Shown: in pieces, positions 24,871 through 33,926 of the stretch
How positions within the stretch are numbered: the first letter of the stretch is position 1
How the letters are laid out: every line of letters starts with the position of its first letter
NCBI RefSeq assembly: GCF_006542765.1
Contig: NZ_SKCD01000077.1
Location: forward strand, 186,001-250,000
Reading direction: 5' to 3'
DNA from: Paenibacillus luteus
Lineage (GTDB): Bacteria > Bacillota > Bacilli > Paenibacillales > Paenibacillaceae
Length of the DNA: 64,000 bases
Translations under genes and position numbers: made by a program
Notes under the pieces: generated by a model
The model's input: the letters and a program-made list of their open reading frames with translations, nothing else
Database searches by the model: none
Told to the model about the DNA's origin: nothing

Positions 24871-25098
24871 TTATTTTTTTTTGATGTAAGGAAGAATCTT
24901 CTGAATCGCTTCATCCTCGTTATCTGCCTTTACGTAGCGGCCATTAATAAAAATAAATGCGTAGCGGGCACAAGGCCCGCAATAAGACTTGCAGCCGACG
25001 CGGATCTCCGTGTCAGGCACTAATTTCTCCAGCTTGGGCACAATCGATTTCATCTTCATGTGCTTGCATTTGTCGCATACCCGAATATCATTAGCCAT
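24871..25098 (-). CDS. DUF1450 protein (YuzB-like, cysteine-rich)
   Basis: 75 residues. CDKCKH near the N-terminus and GCKSYCGPC near residue 36 supply five cysteines, and FIFINGRYVKADNEDEAI is the characteristic DUF1450 C-terminal strand. The pattern resembles a thioredoxin-like [2Fe-2S] ferredoxin, so metal or Fe-S binding is plausible. Function is unknown. It is downstream of an IscA-like gene on the same strand, separated by 36 bp, which fits a small Fe-S-related unit. Confidence 0.82.
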   Translation of the reverse strand: MANDIRVCDKCKHMKMKSIVPKLEKLVPDTEIRVGCKSYCGPCARYAFIFINGRYVKADNEDEAIQKILPYIKKK

Positions 25099-25134
25099 CG
25101 TTCATCTTCCTATTCAACCCATTACAAATGAATC

Positions 25135-25437
25135 CTAGTGATCCCCGTGGTTGCCCTTGGTTGGATTGGTAATGGCAAAGCCTTCTTCAGGCACATAGAA
25201 ATAATCGATGCGAACACCATCAAGATATGGATTATCCTTCTCCAAAATAATATCGATGCCTTTGTCTGTGGTAACCACAACGTCCTTATCCGTTGGCTCA
25301 TCGATTCCCATGCCGTAATGGGCATGATCGCCATGTGCATGTGTCACAATGACACGCAGTAATTTGCCTTCGTTCTCAGGCTTGGCCAGCTCTGCAAGTA
25401 TAACTTTTGCTGCATTTTTTGAAATTTTGCAATTCAT
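25135..25437 (-). CDS. HesB/IscA-like protein lacking the conserved cysteines
   Basis: 100 residues with the Fe-S biosynthesis (IscA/HesB) fold: KISKNAAKVILAELAKPEN at the start, then DVVVTTDKGIDIILEKDN and a C-terminal strand. Canonical A-type carriers have three cysteines (one central, two in a CGCG tail). Here only Cys3 is present, and instead there is THAHGDHAHYGMGIDE and a terminal GNHGDH, both histidine-rich. This suggests a different metal or no Fe-S role, as in the YneR-type branch. It probably shares a transcript with the DUF1450 gene. Confidence 0.78.
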   Translation of the reverse strand: MNCKISKNAAKVILAELAKPENEGKLLRVIVTHAHGDHAHYGMGIDEPTDKDVVVTTDKGIDIILEKDNPYLDGVRIDYFYVPEEGFAITNPTKGNHGDH

Positions 25438-25482
25438 CGTTCATCCAGCTCCTCTTATCGTAATGCCTTTCGGCAATAATCA

Positions 25483-25719
25483 TTATTTTATATTATACTT
25501 GGTCTCCATTCTACGGGCAAACCATTCTGCAAGCAGCATCGTTACCGCTATATCATCAACCGGCATAAATGGCATCACGTCAGGCAGAACCCAATAGAGC
25601 AGCACGGGCACAGAAAAAATCAGCTTGTCCAGCAGCGATACGTCCTTAGAGCGCAGCAGTTGAAAAATCCGGACAAACGTCTGCTGCCAGTGGCGCAGCG
25701 ACAACAGTTTACGCATCAT
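25483..25719 (-). CDS. DUF1232 small membrane protein
   Basis: 78 residues from an ATG after AAGGTGGGG (a GTG 9 bp upstream overlaps that site). DVSLLDKLIFSVPVLLYWVLPD followed by a second hydrophobic turn with VDDIAV is the DUF1232 pattern: one to two short membrane helices around a conserved P-D motif. Function is unknown. It lies 45 bp upstream of the IscA-like gene in the same direction. Confidence 0.75.
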   Translation of the reverse strand: MMRKLLSLRHWQQTFVRIFQLLRSKDVSLLDKLIFSVPVLLYWVLPDVMPFMPVDDIAVTMLLAEWFARRMETKYNIK

Positions 25720-25806
25720 AAACCCCACCTTTGCCGACCTTTTCCGACTATTATAGCATAAACGCAGCAGGTTTACCTACTGCGTGCATACGGCCTTATG
25801 CTGCCG

Positions 25807-26697
25807 CTATAGACGAAGGGCTTCCAACAGCAGCGGCTGCAGTTCTACATAAATTTGATCAAACTGGCTCATCGGCAGAGGATTCTCCCCATAACCCGCT
25901 TCCACTGTAAAACCGGGCCTCCGGAACTGCTGAATAAACCAATCCTTATAACCGGCGTCGCTGCCCGACAGCTTGACAGGCTCATAACCGCTTGCCCTCC
26001 CTAGTCTTTTGGCTAGCTGCTCCGCCTCTGCCGGCTCATAATCGCGATAGTTCCAATAAATCTCCCTACCCTGCGTATGAAGTGCAATCACCGCATCGAA
26101 GCCGATCATCTCCGTAAAACGCGCCATCGCAAAGGCTTCAGGCTCACTGAGCGGATATGGCCCTGGGAAATCACGAGGTCCCGGCCCTTCTATGCCTCTA
26201 CGCTTGCACTCCTCTTCCCAATAAGCGGGAAACTGGTCATTCAGGTCCACACCCCTGATATTCGCTTTCCAGCCACTAAACTGCTCCAAGCCGCCATTCC
26301 ACTGAAGCAGCTGTTGATGGTAAGTATGGCGATCCGGATCGATCCCCTCCTGTACAAGCTCCACGCCATCTGGGTTGACCATAGGAACAGCCCATAAGGT
26401 CACATTCCTGCACAGATCCTCTACACGCTGCCCGCCGATCGGCTCATTGTTACAGTATGCTGCGGACAAATCTGCAATAAAGCGCATAAGCAGTGCTGAG
26501 GTGATCCATTCATTGGCATGGAAGGAGCCATTGATATGAATTCGCCGCGGACCGCTGCCGCACCGAACCGCAAATAAAGGCTTGCCCATCACACTCTCCC
26601 CGATGACATGAGCGGACACAAATCGATACTTGCCTGCAAGCTGTCTCACGCCTTCCATTAAATCAAGATGGCTATAGTTCTGAATGGAGTACATCAT
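25807..26697 (-). CDS. M14-family zinc carboxypeptidase
   Basis: 296 residues, cytosolic (no signal). FHANEW provides the HxxE zinc ligands, VIALHTQG the third ligand, RGVDLNDQFPAYW the conserved substrate arginine/aspartate region, and FTVEAGYGENP the catalytic glutamate. The match is best to gamma-D-glutamyl-L-diamino acid peptidases such as ENP1/MpaA, which trim peptidoglycan peptides. A recycling role for cell-wall peptides is inferred; murI next to it fits but is weak evidence. Confidence 0.88.
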   Translation of the reverse strand: MMYSIQNYSHLDLMEGVRQLAGKYRFVSAHVIGESVMGKPLFAVRCGSGPRRIHINGSFHANEWITSALLMRFIADLSAAYCNNEPIGGQRVEDLCRNVTLWAVPMVNPDGVELVQEGIDPDRHTYHQQLLQWNGGLEQFSGWKANIRGVDLNDQFPAYWEEECKRRGIEGPGPRDFPGPYPLSEPEAFAMARFTEMIGFDAVIALHTQGREIYWNYRDYEPAEAEQLAKRLGRASGYEPVKLSGSDAGYKDWFIQQFRRPGFTVEAGYGENPLPMSQFDQIYVELQPLLLEALRL

Positions 26698-26845
26698 AAC
26701 CGCCTCCTGTCACTGATTGTGGTCCTATCAGGTTATGCGCCGCCTAGTTTGTCCTATGTGGCTCAACATTGAACAAATCAACTCGGGCAAAGGCAGTCGA
26801 ACAAAAAAATGAAAACTCACATGCAACCCGTTGGCTGCAAAAAAA

Positions 26846-26869
26846 GCCAGATCCACTTACGGACCTGGC
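26846..26869 (-). terminator. Terminator of murI
   Basis: Minus strand: GCCAGGTCC pairs with GGATCTGGC, followed by TTTTTTT. It lies 14 bp after the stop. Confidence 0.88.
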
Positions 26870-26882
26870 TTCATTGCCCTTA

Positions 26883-27698
26883 TTAGCAAATCGTCGGAAT
26901 TTGCCAAACCACAGGTGAAAACTGGATCTGTCGGCCTAACCACTGCTTTGTAATTGATCTGAACAGTTGATGGTCACCACTGCAATAGAACTGATGCATG
27001 GGCAGATGCTGTCCGCTTGCAAGATTGTTTTTCCCTTGCAGGATCATACGGATCTCACGTGCGGTCTCATCAGCTGAACTGATGAGAGTGACGCTCTGCC
27101 CCATAACCTCCGATATCGTTTCCGTCAGGAAAGGATAATGCGTACAACCGAGAATCAGCGTGTCGATCGGGAAATGCCGTAAATGTCCGATAGAGCTGCG
27201 GACCGTCTCGTACGTTTCCGGAGACCGAAAATTCCCTTTTTCCACAAGTGGAACAAAGCGCGGACAAGCTTCGCTAATTACCTGAATCTGTGGAACGAGC
27301 TTTCTCAATGCCTGCTCATAAGCACCGCTCTTGATCGTCCCTTCCGTACCGATCACTCCGACATAGCCAGTGGTGGTCAACCCGATTGCCGCTCTGGCGC
27401 CCGGATTAATAACGCCAACGACGGGAATTTCAACTCTTGACCGAATATCCTCAAGACCAGCGGCCGTCGCCGTGTTGCATGCTATAACTATCATTTTGGG
27501 ATTAAACTGTATTAAATAGTCGACGATTTCTCTCGTAAAGCGAACGACCTCTTCGGAAGAACGCGGCCCATAGGGTGTTCGCCCCGTGTCTCCAAAATAA
27601 ATGATTTTCTCAAGCGGTAGTTGACGCATCACTTCCTTGGCAACGGTAAGCCCGCCTACGCCTGAATCAAGTATCGCAATCGGTTGCTGCACAAACAC
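26883..27698 (-). CDS. murI: Glutamate racemase
   Basis: 271 residues from a GTG spaced 7 nt after AGGA; a longer frame to 27785 would add a non-conserved hydrophobic stretch without a ribosome site. IAILDSGVGGLTVAKEV and YFGDTGRTPYG open the enzyme; the two catalytic cysteines are in VIACNTATAAG and LGCTHYPFL. It converts L- to D-glutamate for peptidoglycan synthesis. Length equals Bacillus RacE/MurI (about 270). Confidence 0.95.
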   Translation of the reverse strand: MFVQQPIAILDSGVGGLTVAKEVMRQLPLEKIIYFGDTGRTPYGPRSSEEVVRFTREIVDYLIQFNPKMIVIACNTATAAGLEDIRSRVEIPVVGVINPGARAAIGLTTTGYVGVIGTEGTIKSGAYEQALRKLVPQIQVISEACPRFVPLVEKGNFRSPETYETVRSSIGHLRHFPIDTLILGCTHYPFLTETISEVMGQSVTLISSADETAREIRMILQGKNNLASGQHLPMHQFYCSGDHQLFRSITKQWLGRQIQFSPVVWQIPTIC

Positions 27699-27832
27699 AC
27701 CGCTTTCCTGAACAAAGTAATGAATCCAGACAAAATAGCATATGAATACAGGCACAAAAACGTACCTGCCACTTATCGAAATCATTGGACAAGGCTTCTA
27801 GTGTCAAGTCTAATAACAGCAGGTTTTCACTG

Positions 27833-27862
27833 TTGACAACTGAAATATATATCACTTAATAT
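27833..27862 (+). promoter_or_regulatory. Putative promoter of the 14-TM exporter gene
   Basis: TTGACA (27833-27838) and TAATAT (27857-27862) are separated by 18 bp. The -10 lies inside an inverted repeat (27853-27869), so the promoter is probably repressible. Confidence 0.55.
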
Positions 27863-27869
27863 TTAAGTG
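27853..27869. promoter_or_regulatory. Operator-like inverted repeat over the exporter promoter
   Basis: CACTTAA and TTAAGTG flank TAT as a perfect repeat covering the -10. A related TTTAA/TTAAA repeat follows at about 27873-27885. MarR-type repressors commonly bind such AT-rich palindromes at EmrB/QacA-like genes, but no regulator gene is adjacent. Confidence 0.5.
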
Positions 27870-27977
27870 CTTTAAATATTAAATACTAAAGGATAAACTA
27901 GCGGCCGAACTTTCAAAGGACAATGAATAAGCCGTTAAACGACTGACTAACCACCAAATGACAGGAGAGTAAGACAG

Positions 27978-29618
27978 ATGGAAAACACAAAACAAGCTTC
28001 AGCTCCGCTGGCTTCAACAGATAGCGGCAACAAAAGAGGACTGCTTATTATAGGCTTGCTTATCGCAATGCTGTTTGCCGCGCTTGACGGTACGATTGTC
28101 GGCACAGCAATGCCTACGATCATTAGAGAAATGGGCGGACTTGAGCTGATGGCTTGGCTGACTACGGCATACATGCTTACTTCAACAACCATTGTGCCGA
28201 TTGCAGGTAAGCTCGCGGATTTGCTAGGACGAAAACTCGTTTACGTCAGTGGTATTATTATTTTCATTATTGGTTCCGCGCTTTGCGGTGTGGCTGGCAA
28301 CATCGAACAACTCATTATCTTCCGTGCCATTCAAGGTCTCGGCGGCGGTATTATGATGCCTATGGCCATGATTATTATCGGCGACTTGTTCACAGGCAAG
28401 CAGCGCGCCAAATGGCAAGGCGTATTCGCAGCCGTATTCGGCCTCTCTTCCGTGCTTGGACCACAGGTCGGCGGATGGATCGTTGACGCCTGGAACTGGC
28501 GCTGGGTATTTTATATCAACCTGCCTGTTGGTATTCTGGCTGCTGTGTTTATTGCGATTTCACTTAGCGGCAAAAAAGCGGAGGGCCGCGTAAAATTCGA
28601 CTGGGCTGGTATTTTCACCATGGTTGTCGGTGTGGTCAGCCTTCTGCTTGGCTTGTCGCTCGGTGGCAGTGAATTCGATTGGCTGTCATGGCAGATCATT
28701 GGCATGTTCGCGCTTGCCGTTATTTCGCTTATCTGGTTCGTGCGCATCGAATCACGGACGGAAGAACCGATTTTACCCGTTAAGCTGTTTAAAGACAGAA
28801 CCTTTACAATGATTAACGGCATCGGCTTCTTTATGAGCCTTGGCATGTTTGGCGCCATCATGTTCGTACCGCTATTCATGCAATGGATCGTCGGCATTTC
28901 CGCATCCGAGTCAGGAACCGTTATGATGCCCATGATGATTTCAATGATGATTTTCAGCGTCATCGGCGGACAGGTCGTTTATAAGATAGGCGTACGATTA
29001 CAGCTGGCAATCGGCATGATTATTGTTGCTATCGCCTTCTTCCTGCTCACTACGCTCGATGCCTCAACGGCGAAGCTGATCGCTTCATCATTCATGGTTG
29101 TGCTCGGAATCGGGATCGGTCTTGTCATGCCGCTCCTTACGCTTGTTCTTCAAGAATCATATCCAAAGTCACAGCTTGGCGTCGTGACTTCTTCCAGCAC
29201 ATTTTTCCGCCAAATTGGCGGCACATTTGGCATGACGCTGCTCGGTGCTGTCATGAATATGCAGTCGAGTACTCATTTGAAAGAAAGGCTTGTGCCGCTT
29301 CTCGGACAATTGCCTGAGGAAGCCAAAGTATTCGCCGATCAAACCTCGGCAACGGTAGCCTCGAATCCACAAGCGATTTATTCTACGCTGCTCGATCCGA
29401 AGATGCTTACGCAATTTCCGAAAGAGCTCACCGACAAAATGGTGCCTGTCGTAAAATCAACGTTGATCGACTCGCTTCATACCGTCTTCTGGGTAGGGCT
29501 TGTGTTCATTTTAATCGGAACTGTACTAACCCTGCTGCTAAGAAACGTGAAGCTTGTGCAGCAAACGAAGGAAGACAAGGATGCTGAAGGAGCAGAACCA
29601 CAATTGAATCATATGTAA
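27978..29618 (+). CDS. DHA2-family MFS multidrug exporter (14 TM, EmrB/QacA type)
   Basis: 546 residues, about 14 membrane segments. AALDGTIVGTAMPTI in TM1 is motif D1, AGKLADLLGRKLVY is motif A and SSVLGPQVGGWIVD is motif C. AGGAGAG lies 8 nt before the ATG. The protein probably exports hydrophobic drugs by proton antiport. A promoter with an overlapping palindrome precedes it and a strong terminator follows, so it is a single regulated gene. Confidence 0.92.
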   Translation: MENTKQASAPLASTDSGNKRGLLIIGLLIAMLFAALDGTIVGTAMPTIIREMGGLELMAWLTTAYMLTSTTIVPIAGKLADLLGRKLVYVSGIIIFIIGSALCGVAGNIEQLIIFRAIQGLGGGIMMPMAMIIIGDLFTGKQRAKWQGVFAAVFGLSSVLGPQVGGWIVDAWNWRWVFYINLPVGILAAVFIAISLSGKKAEGRVKFDWAGIFTMVVGVVSLLLGLSLGGSEFDWLSWQIIGMFALAVISLIWFVRIESRTEEPILPVKLFKDRTFTMINGIGFFMSLGMFGAIMFVPLFMQWIVGISASESGTVMMPMMISMMIFSVIGGQVVYKIGVRLQLAIGMIIVAIAFFLLTTLDASTAKLIASSFMVVLGIGIGLVMPLLTLVLQESYPKSQLGVVTSSSTFFRQIGGTFGMTLLGAVMNMQSSTHLKERLVPLLGQLPEEAKVFADQTSATVASNPQAIYSTLLDPKMLTQFPKELTDKMVPVVKSTLIDSLHTVFWVGLVFILIGTVLTLLLRNVKLVQQTKEDKDAEGAEPQLNHM

Positions 29619-29652
29619 CCTCTTCGTGTATACAAAGTCTCATATTTTGAAC

Positions 29653-29697
29653 AAGGGCCGTGAACAGCTGCTAAGAGCAGCCTCACGGTCCTTTTTT
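29653..29697 (+). terminator. Terminator of the 14-TM exporter gene
   Basis: GGGCCGTGA and TCACGGTCC enclose an inner GCTGCT/AGCAGC stem, followed by TTTTTT. Confidence 0.88.
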
Positions 29698-29829
29698 CAT
29701 TTGACAATCGACTATACTGCTTCATCTATCTTCTAAACCACTGTTTAGGCTGCGACAGATCGGGTAAATACCATTTAAACCTAAACAAGCAGAATCATGA
29801 GTGCCCAACCAAAGGAGGAAGTTTCAGTT

Positions 29830-30636
29830 ATGAACACTCATCAAACCGCAACAGGTCGTTTACAAGGGAAAATCGCATTAATTACAGGCGCCGGCTCCGG
29901 AATCGGAAAAGCTGCCGCTTTGAAATTCGCAAGCGAGGGTGCTGATCTTGTCCTCCTTGATGTCAAAGAAGAGGCGATGGAAGAGGTATGCCGCAAGGTT
30001 CAACAGTACAAAGTAGATTGCTTGTCCATAGAAACCGATGTTTCTAGTGAAATACAACTGGCAAGCGCGTATCGACAAATCCGCGATCATTATGGCCGGC
30101 TTGATATTGTATATGCTAACGCTGGCATTAATGGCGTACTGGCTCCTATTGAGCTGATGGACTTTGACGACTGGAATACGACGCTGCAGGTCAATTTAAG
30201 CGGGACCTTTCTGACTGTGAAGCATGCCGTGCCCCTGCTCAAGGACAAGGGAGGAAGCATCCTGATTACAAGCTCTATCAATGGCAACCGCGTATTTTCC
30301 AATATTGGATTCAGTGCTTACAGCAGTACCAAAGCTGGGCAGGTCGCCTTTGCGAAAATGGCTGCGCTTGAGTTGGCTCAGTATCATATTCGCGTTAATG
30401 TCATCTGTCCTGGTGCCATCGATACCAATATCGGCGAAAATACGGAGCGGACGCCTGAGCTGGATAGCGTCACCATCCCGGTTGAATACCCGGAGGGAAG
30501 CCAGCCGCTTGAAGATGGACCCGGTAGCGCTTCACAAGTAGCCAAGCTGGCATTATTCCTAGCGTCTGAGGATTCAAGCCACATTTCAGGCACAACCGTC
30601 TACATCGACGGCGCAGAATCATTGCTGCGCGGGTAA
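29830..30636 (+). CDS. Short-chain dehydrogenase/reductase (FabG-like)
   Basis: 268 residues from the ATG that follows AAAGGAGG at 11 nt; an earlier ATG (29797) lies before that site. GAGSGIGKAAAL is the NAD(P) loop, ANAGING the NAG motif, ITSSING holds the catalytic serine and YSSTKAGQ the YxxxK pair; NVICPGAIDTNI is also typical. LLDVKEE after strand 2 (Asp) favours NAD over NADP. Substrate unknown. It lies 46 bp before a GH13 gene on the same strand and may share its transcript. Confidence 0.9.
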   Translation: MNTHQTATGRLQGKIALITGAGSGIGKAAALKFASEGADLVLLDVKEEAMEEVCRKVQQYKVDCLSIETDVSSEIQLASAYRQIRDHYGRLDIVYANAGINGVLAPIELMDFDDWNTTLQVNLSGTFLTVKHAVPLLKDKGGSILITSSINGNRVFSNIGFSAYSSTKAGQVAFAKMAALELAQYHIRVNVICPGAIDTNIGENTERTPELDSVTIPVEYPEGSQPLEDGPGSASQVAKLALFLASEDSSHISGTTVYIDGAESLLRG

Positions 30637-30682
30637 TTTCATTTTTTTGATGTCTAATATAACCGTAAAGGAGCGGGAGCTA

Positions 30683-32428
30683 ATGTTCAAAGAATGCTTG
30701 CATCACTCACCGGATCTGAAATGGGCCTATGCTTACGATTGCGATACCTTTCATCTCAGACTCCGCACCAAAAGAGACGATGTTGAAGAAGCTGTAGCCG
30801 TAACGGGTGACAAGTATGACTGGGAAAGCCACTCCCTCGACGTCCAAATGGAGAAAATAGCGGCAGATCCACTTTTCGATTACTGGGAGGCCGTCATTAA
30901 GCCGGAGTTTCATCGTTTTTCTTACGGCTTCCGTGTCCGCAGCGGCGATGAAACACTGTGGCTTGTCGAAAATGGTATTTTTGATGAGCAGCCTGTTCCA
31001 GCAGGCGGTTACTTCGAGGTTCCGTTTATTCACGCTATCGATTTGTTCGACGCGCCGCAGTGGGCAAAGGACGCGATCTTCTATCAAATTATGCCTGACC
31101 GATTTGCTAACGGAGATCACAGCAATGATCCGGAAGGGATACGACCGTGGGGCGAGACGCCCGGCGGAGAAGACCATTTTGGCGGGGATTTGCAGGGCAT
31201 TCTTGATAACCTGAAGCATCTGACCGATCTTGGCATCAATGCCATTTATATGACGCCATTGTTTACAGCACCATCCAACCATAAATATGACACCATTGAT
31301 TATAAGCAAATTGATCCGCAATTCGGCAATACCGAGCTGCTTAAGAAGCTCGTAAAAGTATGCCATGACGCCAATATTCGGGTGGTACTCGATGCTGTGT
31401 TCAATCATACAAGCGAGCAGTTCCCTCCTTTTCAGGATGTGCTGAAGAACGGTGAAAACTCCAAATACAAGGATTGGTTCCATCTGAACGGATTTCCTGT
31501 CGAAGTGAAGGATGGCGTGGCGAACTATGCTACATTCGGATTTTTCGGAAATATGCCTAAACTCAACACCGCTAATCCCGAGGTCAAGCAATATTTGCTG
31601 GATATAGCGGTTTACTGGATCAAAGAAGCCGATATCGATGGCTGGCGCCTTGACGTCGCCAACGAAATCGACCATGCCTTCTGGCGGGATTTCCGCACGG
31701 CGGTTAAACAAGCCAAGCCCGACGCCTTTATTATCGGAGAAGCTTGGGGCAACTCGCTCAACTGGTTGAAAGGTGATGAATTTGATTCCTCTATGAATTA
31801 TCCGGTTACAGATCGCGTTCTCGATTTCTTCTCGAGCTCGGATGGATACGCATCCGATTTTGCAGATCAGATCAATCGCTTACTTATGAGGTACCCACAA
31901 CAAGCCAATGAAGCATTATTTAATCTGCTGTCCAGCCATGACATTCCGCGTGCCGCTACACGATTGGGAGGACATACTCCACGGCTGAAGCTTTCTGCCG
32001 TTTTTATGCTCACTTCCATGGGAATTCCCTGCATCTATTACGGGGATGAGATTGGTATGGACGGGGGAGATGATCCAGATTGCCGGAAATGTATGGAATG
32101 GGATGCGGAAAAGCAGGATCGTGAGCTCTTTGACTTCTACCAACTCTTAATCGGGCTTCGCAAGACGCATCCCGCCCTGCGGGATGGCCGTTTCCGTTTC
32201 CTCCATGCCGATAACGAGAACAGTACATTGATTTTTGAGCGGCTGAATTGCCGTCAGCACTTTACGATATGGATGAACAACACAGAAGAAACCGTCAGCC
32301 TAGCCCACCCCATGCAAGCTGATGACTGGCGCGATGCCCTCACGAACCATGAGATCTCAACCTGCCATGGCGAGCTTCAAATCGAGCTGGCCCCGCTGGA
32401 TTTTCGAATCCTATATCGGGACATTTAA
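30683..32428 (+). CDS. Neopullulanase/cyclomaltodextrinase-type GH13 enzyme
   Basis: 581 residues from ATGTTCAAA, 9 nt after AAAGGAG; this start gives MFKECLHHSPDLKWAY, which matches the CBM34 start of known neopullulanases. The N-terminal CBM34 domain (1-125) is followed by the GH13 barrel with IFYQIMPDRFANGD, VVLDAVFNHT, DGWRLDVANE (nucleophile Asp), IIGEAW (acid Glu) and SSHDIPR. The MPDRF/NEID pattern is typical of subfamily GH13_20. It has no signal peptide, so it acts on imported maltodextrins, cyclodextrins or pullulan fragments in the cytosol. Confidence 0.94.
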   Translation: MFKECLHHSPDLKWAYAYDCDTFHLRLRTKRDDVEEAVAVTGDKYDWESHSLDVQMEKIAADPLFDYWEAVIKPEFHRFSYGFRVRSGDETLWLVENGIFDEQPVPAGGYFEVPFIHAIDLFDAPQWAKDAIFYQIMPDRFANGDHSNDPEGIRPWGETPGGEDHFGGDLQGILDNLKHLTDLGINAIYMTPLFTAPSNHKYDTIDYKQIDPQFGNTELLKKLVKVCHDANIRVVLDAVFNHTSEQFPPFQDVLKNGENSKYKDWFHLNGFPVEVKDGVANYATFGFFGNMPKLNTANPEVKQYLLDIAVYWIKEADIDGWRLDVANEIDHAFWRDFRTAVKQAKPDAFIIGEAWGNSLNWLKGDEFDSSMNYPVTDRVLDFFSSSDGYASDFADQINRLLMRYPQQANEALFNLLSSHDIPRAATRLGGHTPRLKLSAVFMLTSMGIPCIYYGDEIGMDGGDDPDCRKCMEWDAEKQDRELFDFYQLLIGLRKTHPALRDGRFRFLHADNENSTLIFERLNCRQHFTIWMNNTEETVSLAHPMQADDWRDALTNHEISTCHGELQIELAPLDFRILYRDI

Positions 32429-32435
32429 AGCTTCA

Positions 32436-32471
32436 AAGACGTATCCCTTGCCACCGCAAGGGATACGTCTT
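32436..32471 (+). terminator. Terminator of the GH13 gene
   Basis: AAGACGTATCCCTTGC pairs perfectly with GCAAGGGATACGTCTT (4-nt loop). The following run is short (TCTTGC), so strength is moderate, but the 16-bp stem is very stable. Confidence 0.75.
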
Positions 32472-32626
32472 TCTTGCTTGCCTACGCAAATACTCCTCAA
32501 CTTATCGTTTTACACACCTCAATCAATTTTGAACCATCGGTTTCAAAGCTGTGATAGTAGGTTAAACACTCAGTACAATGTTGTTGGAAATCACAACCAA
32601 ACTTATCTGGACAGGGGGAAATTAAA

Positions 32627-33844
32627 TTGAAAGGTCATATTGAATGTTTAGCTATGTTGTTAGCAGGTGGGGAAGGACGACGTTTGGCTCCTCTTACGAA
32701 TCAATTTGCCAAACCGGTCGTTCCATTCGGCGACCGTTATCGAATAATAGATTTCCCACTAAACAACTGTGCAAATTCCAATATTAACACGATTGGCGTG
32801 CTGACGCAGTATTGCGCCGATACGGTTCAAAAATATGTAAGGCAATCGAATCACGATTCCCAAACAAAGAATAAGCTTAAAGACGTTTCCTTTCTCCCTT
32901 CTTCCCGCAAAGGTTTGGAGGGATATAGCGGAACTGCAGATGCGATTTTTCAAAATGTAGACTATATTGACAAGCATAACCCTGAGCATGTCCTCATACT
33001 CTCCGGTGATCATATCTACGAAATGGATTATAAACCTATGCTTGATTTTCATAAAGAGCGGGATGCAGCAATTACGATAGCCGTCAAGCCAGTGCCTTGG
33101 CGGGAAGCCAGCCGCTTTGGTATCCTAACTGCGGACAAGCAGTACCATGTTAGCTCCTTCCATGAGAAGCCTGCAGAGCCCCAAAGCAACCTAGCGTCTA
33201 TGGGCATCTACTTATTCCGATGGAAAGATTTAAAGAACTTTCTGCTTGAGGACGCGGCAAATCCTCACTCCACCCATGATTTTGGCAAGGACATCATTCC
33301 CGCGATTCTTTCTTCCCAAGCCCATATGGTCGCCTATCCGTATCAAGGCTACTGGCGTGATGTAGGCACGATTGATAGCCTGTGGGAAGCGAATATGGAT
33401 TTGCTCGATGGCGAATTTAAGCTTAAAGGCATAAGAACACCAGTAATTTCCAACAGCCAAAACGTTTATCAGACTTCGCTTAGGCCTGGCGTTATCATTT
33501 CCGAATCCCTTCTTCATCCAAAATGCTCTATCCAAGCTGAAGTGACCCGCTCAGTCATCTGCGCTGGCGTTACGATCGGACAGGATACTGAAATTTGCGA
33601 GAGCATTATCATGCCAGGCGCGAGAATTGGAAAGAACGTAACTATTCACCGGGCTATTATTGGTGAAGGAGCCGTCATTCAAGATGGAGCCTTCATCGGT
33701 AAACTCAATGATCAAATTGCTGTTGTCGGCCCTGGAGAAACAATTCAAACACCATCCGTTGCTATTAGCGATTACAATATGGAGCCGCTCTCAAGCTTGC
33801 TGCATACGACTGCGGCACGTGCGCACAGCAATGTTCTCAGCTAA
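32627..33844 (+). CDS. glgC: Glucose-1-phosphate adenylyltransferase
   Basis: 405 residues from a TTG start with AGGGGGA upstream. MLLAGGEGRRLAPLT is the nucleotide-binding loop, KPVVPFGDRYRIIDF and GTADAIFQN are substrate motifs, and SGDHIYEMDY contains the metal-binding aspartate; GYWRDVGTIDSLWEAN is also conserved. The C-terminal left-handed beta-helix (about 290-390) is complete. It makes ADP-glucose for glycogen. The usual partners glgD, glgA and glgB are absent nearby, though a glucan hydrolase gene precedes it. Confidence 0.95.
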   Translation: MKGHIECLAMLLAGGEGRRLAPLTNQFAKPVVPFGDRYRIIDFPLNNCANSNINTIGVLTQYCADTVQKYVRQSNHDSQTKNKLKDVSFLPSSRKGLEGYSGTADAIFQNVDYIDKHNPEHVLILSGDHIYEMDYKPMLDFHKERDAAITIAVKPVPWREASRFGILTADKQYHVSSFHEKPAEPQSNLASMGIYLFRWKDLKNFLLEDAANPHSTHDFGKDIIPAILSSQAHMVAYPYQGYWRDVGTIDSLWEANMDLLDGEFKLKGIRTPVISNSQNVYQTSLRPGVIISESLLHPKCSIQAEVTRSVICAGVTIGQDTEICESIIMPGARIGKNVTIHRAIIGEGAVIQDGAFIGKLNDQIAVVGPGETIQTPSVAISDYNMEPLSSLLHTTAARAHSNVLS

Positions 33845-33859
33845 TTCTATTCTCGCATA

Positions 33860-33903
33860 AAAGGCAAACGGCTTTGAGCTCACGCTTCATGCCGTTTGCC
33901 TTT
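33860..33903. terminator. Terminator of glgC
   Basis: AAAGGCAAACGGC pairs with GCCGTTTGCCTTT around a loop of about 18 nt, followed by CGTTTTG. It lies between convergent genes and may act on both strands. Confidence 0.78.
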
Positions 33904-33926
33904 CGTTTTGCTTACGATTCATTCTG

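Noticed and set aside
30707..31711. 334-codon open frame on the minus strand inside the GH13 gene
   Set aside because: It is fully antisense to a well-supported enzyme gene, has no ribosome site and no recognisable domain; it is a codon-bias shadow.
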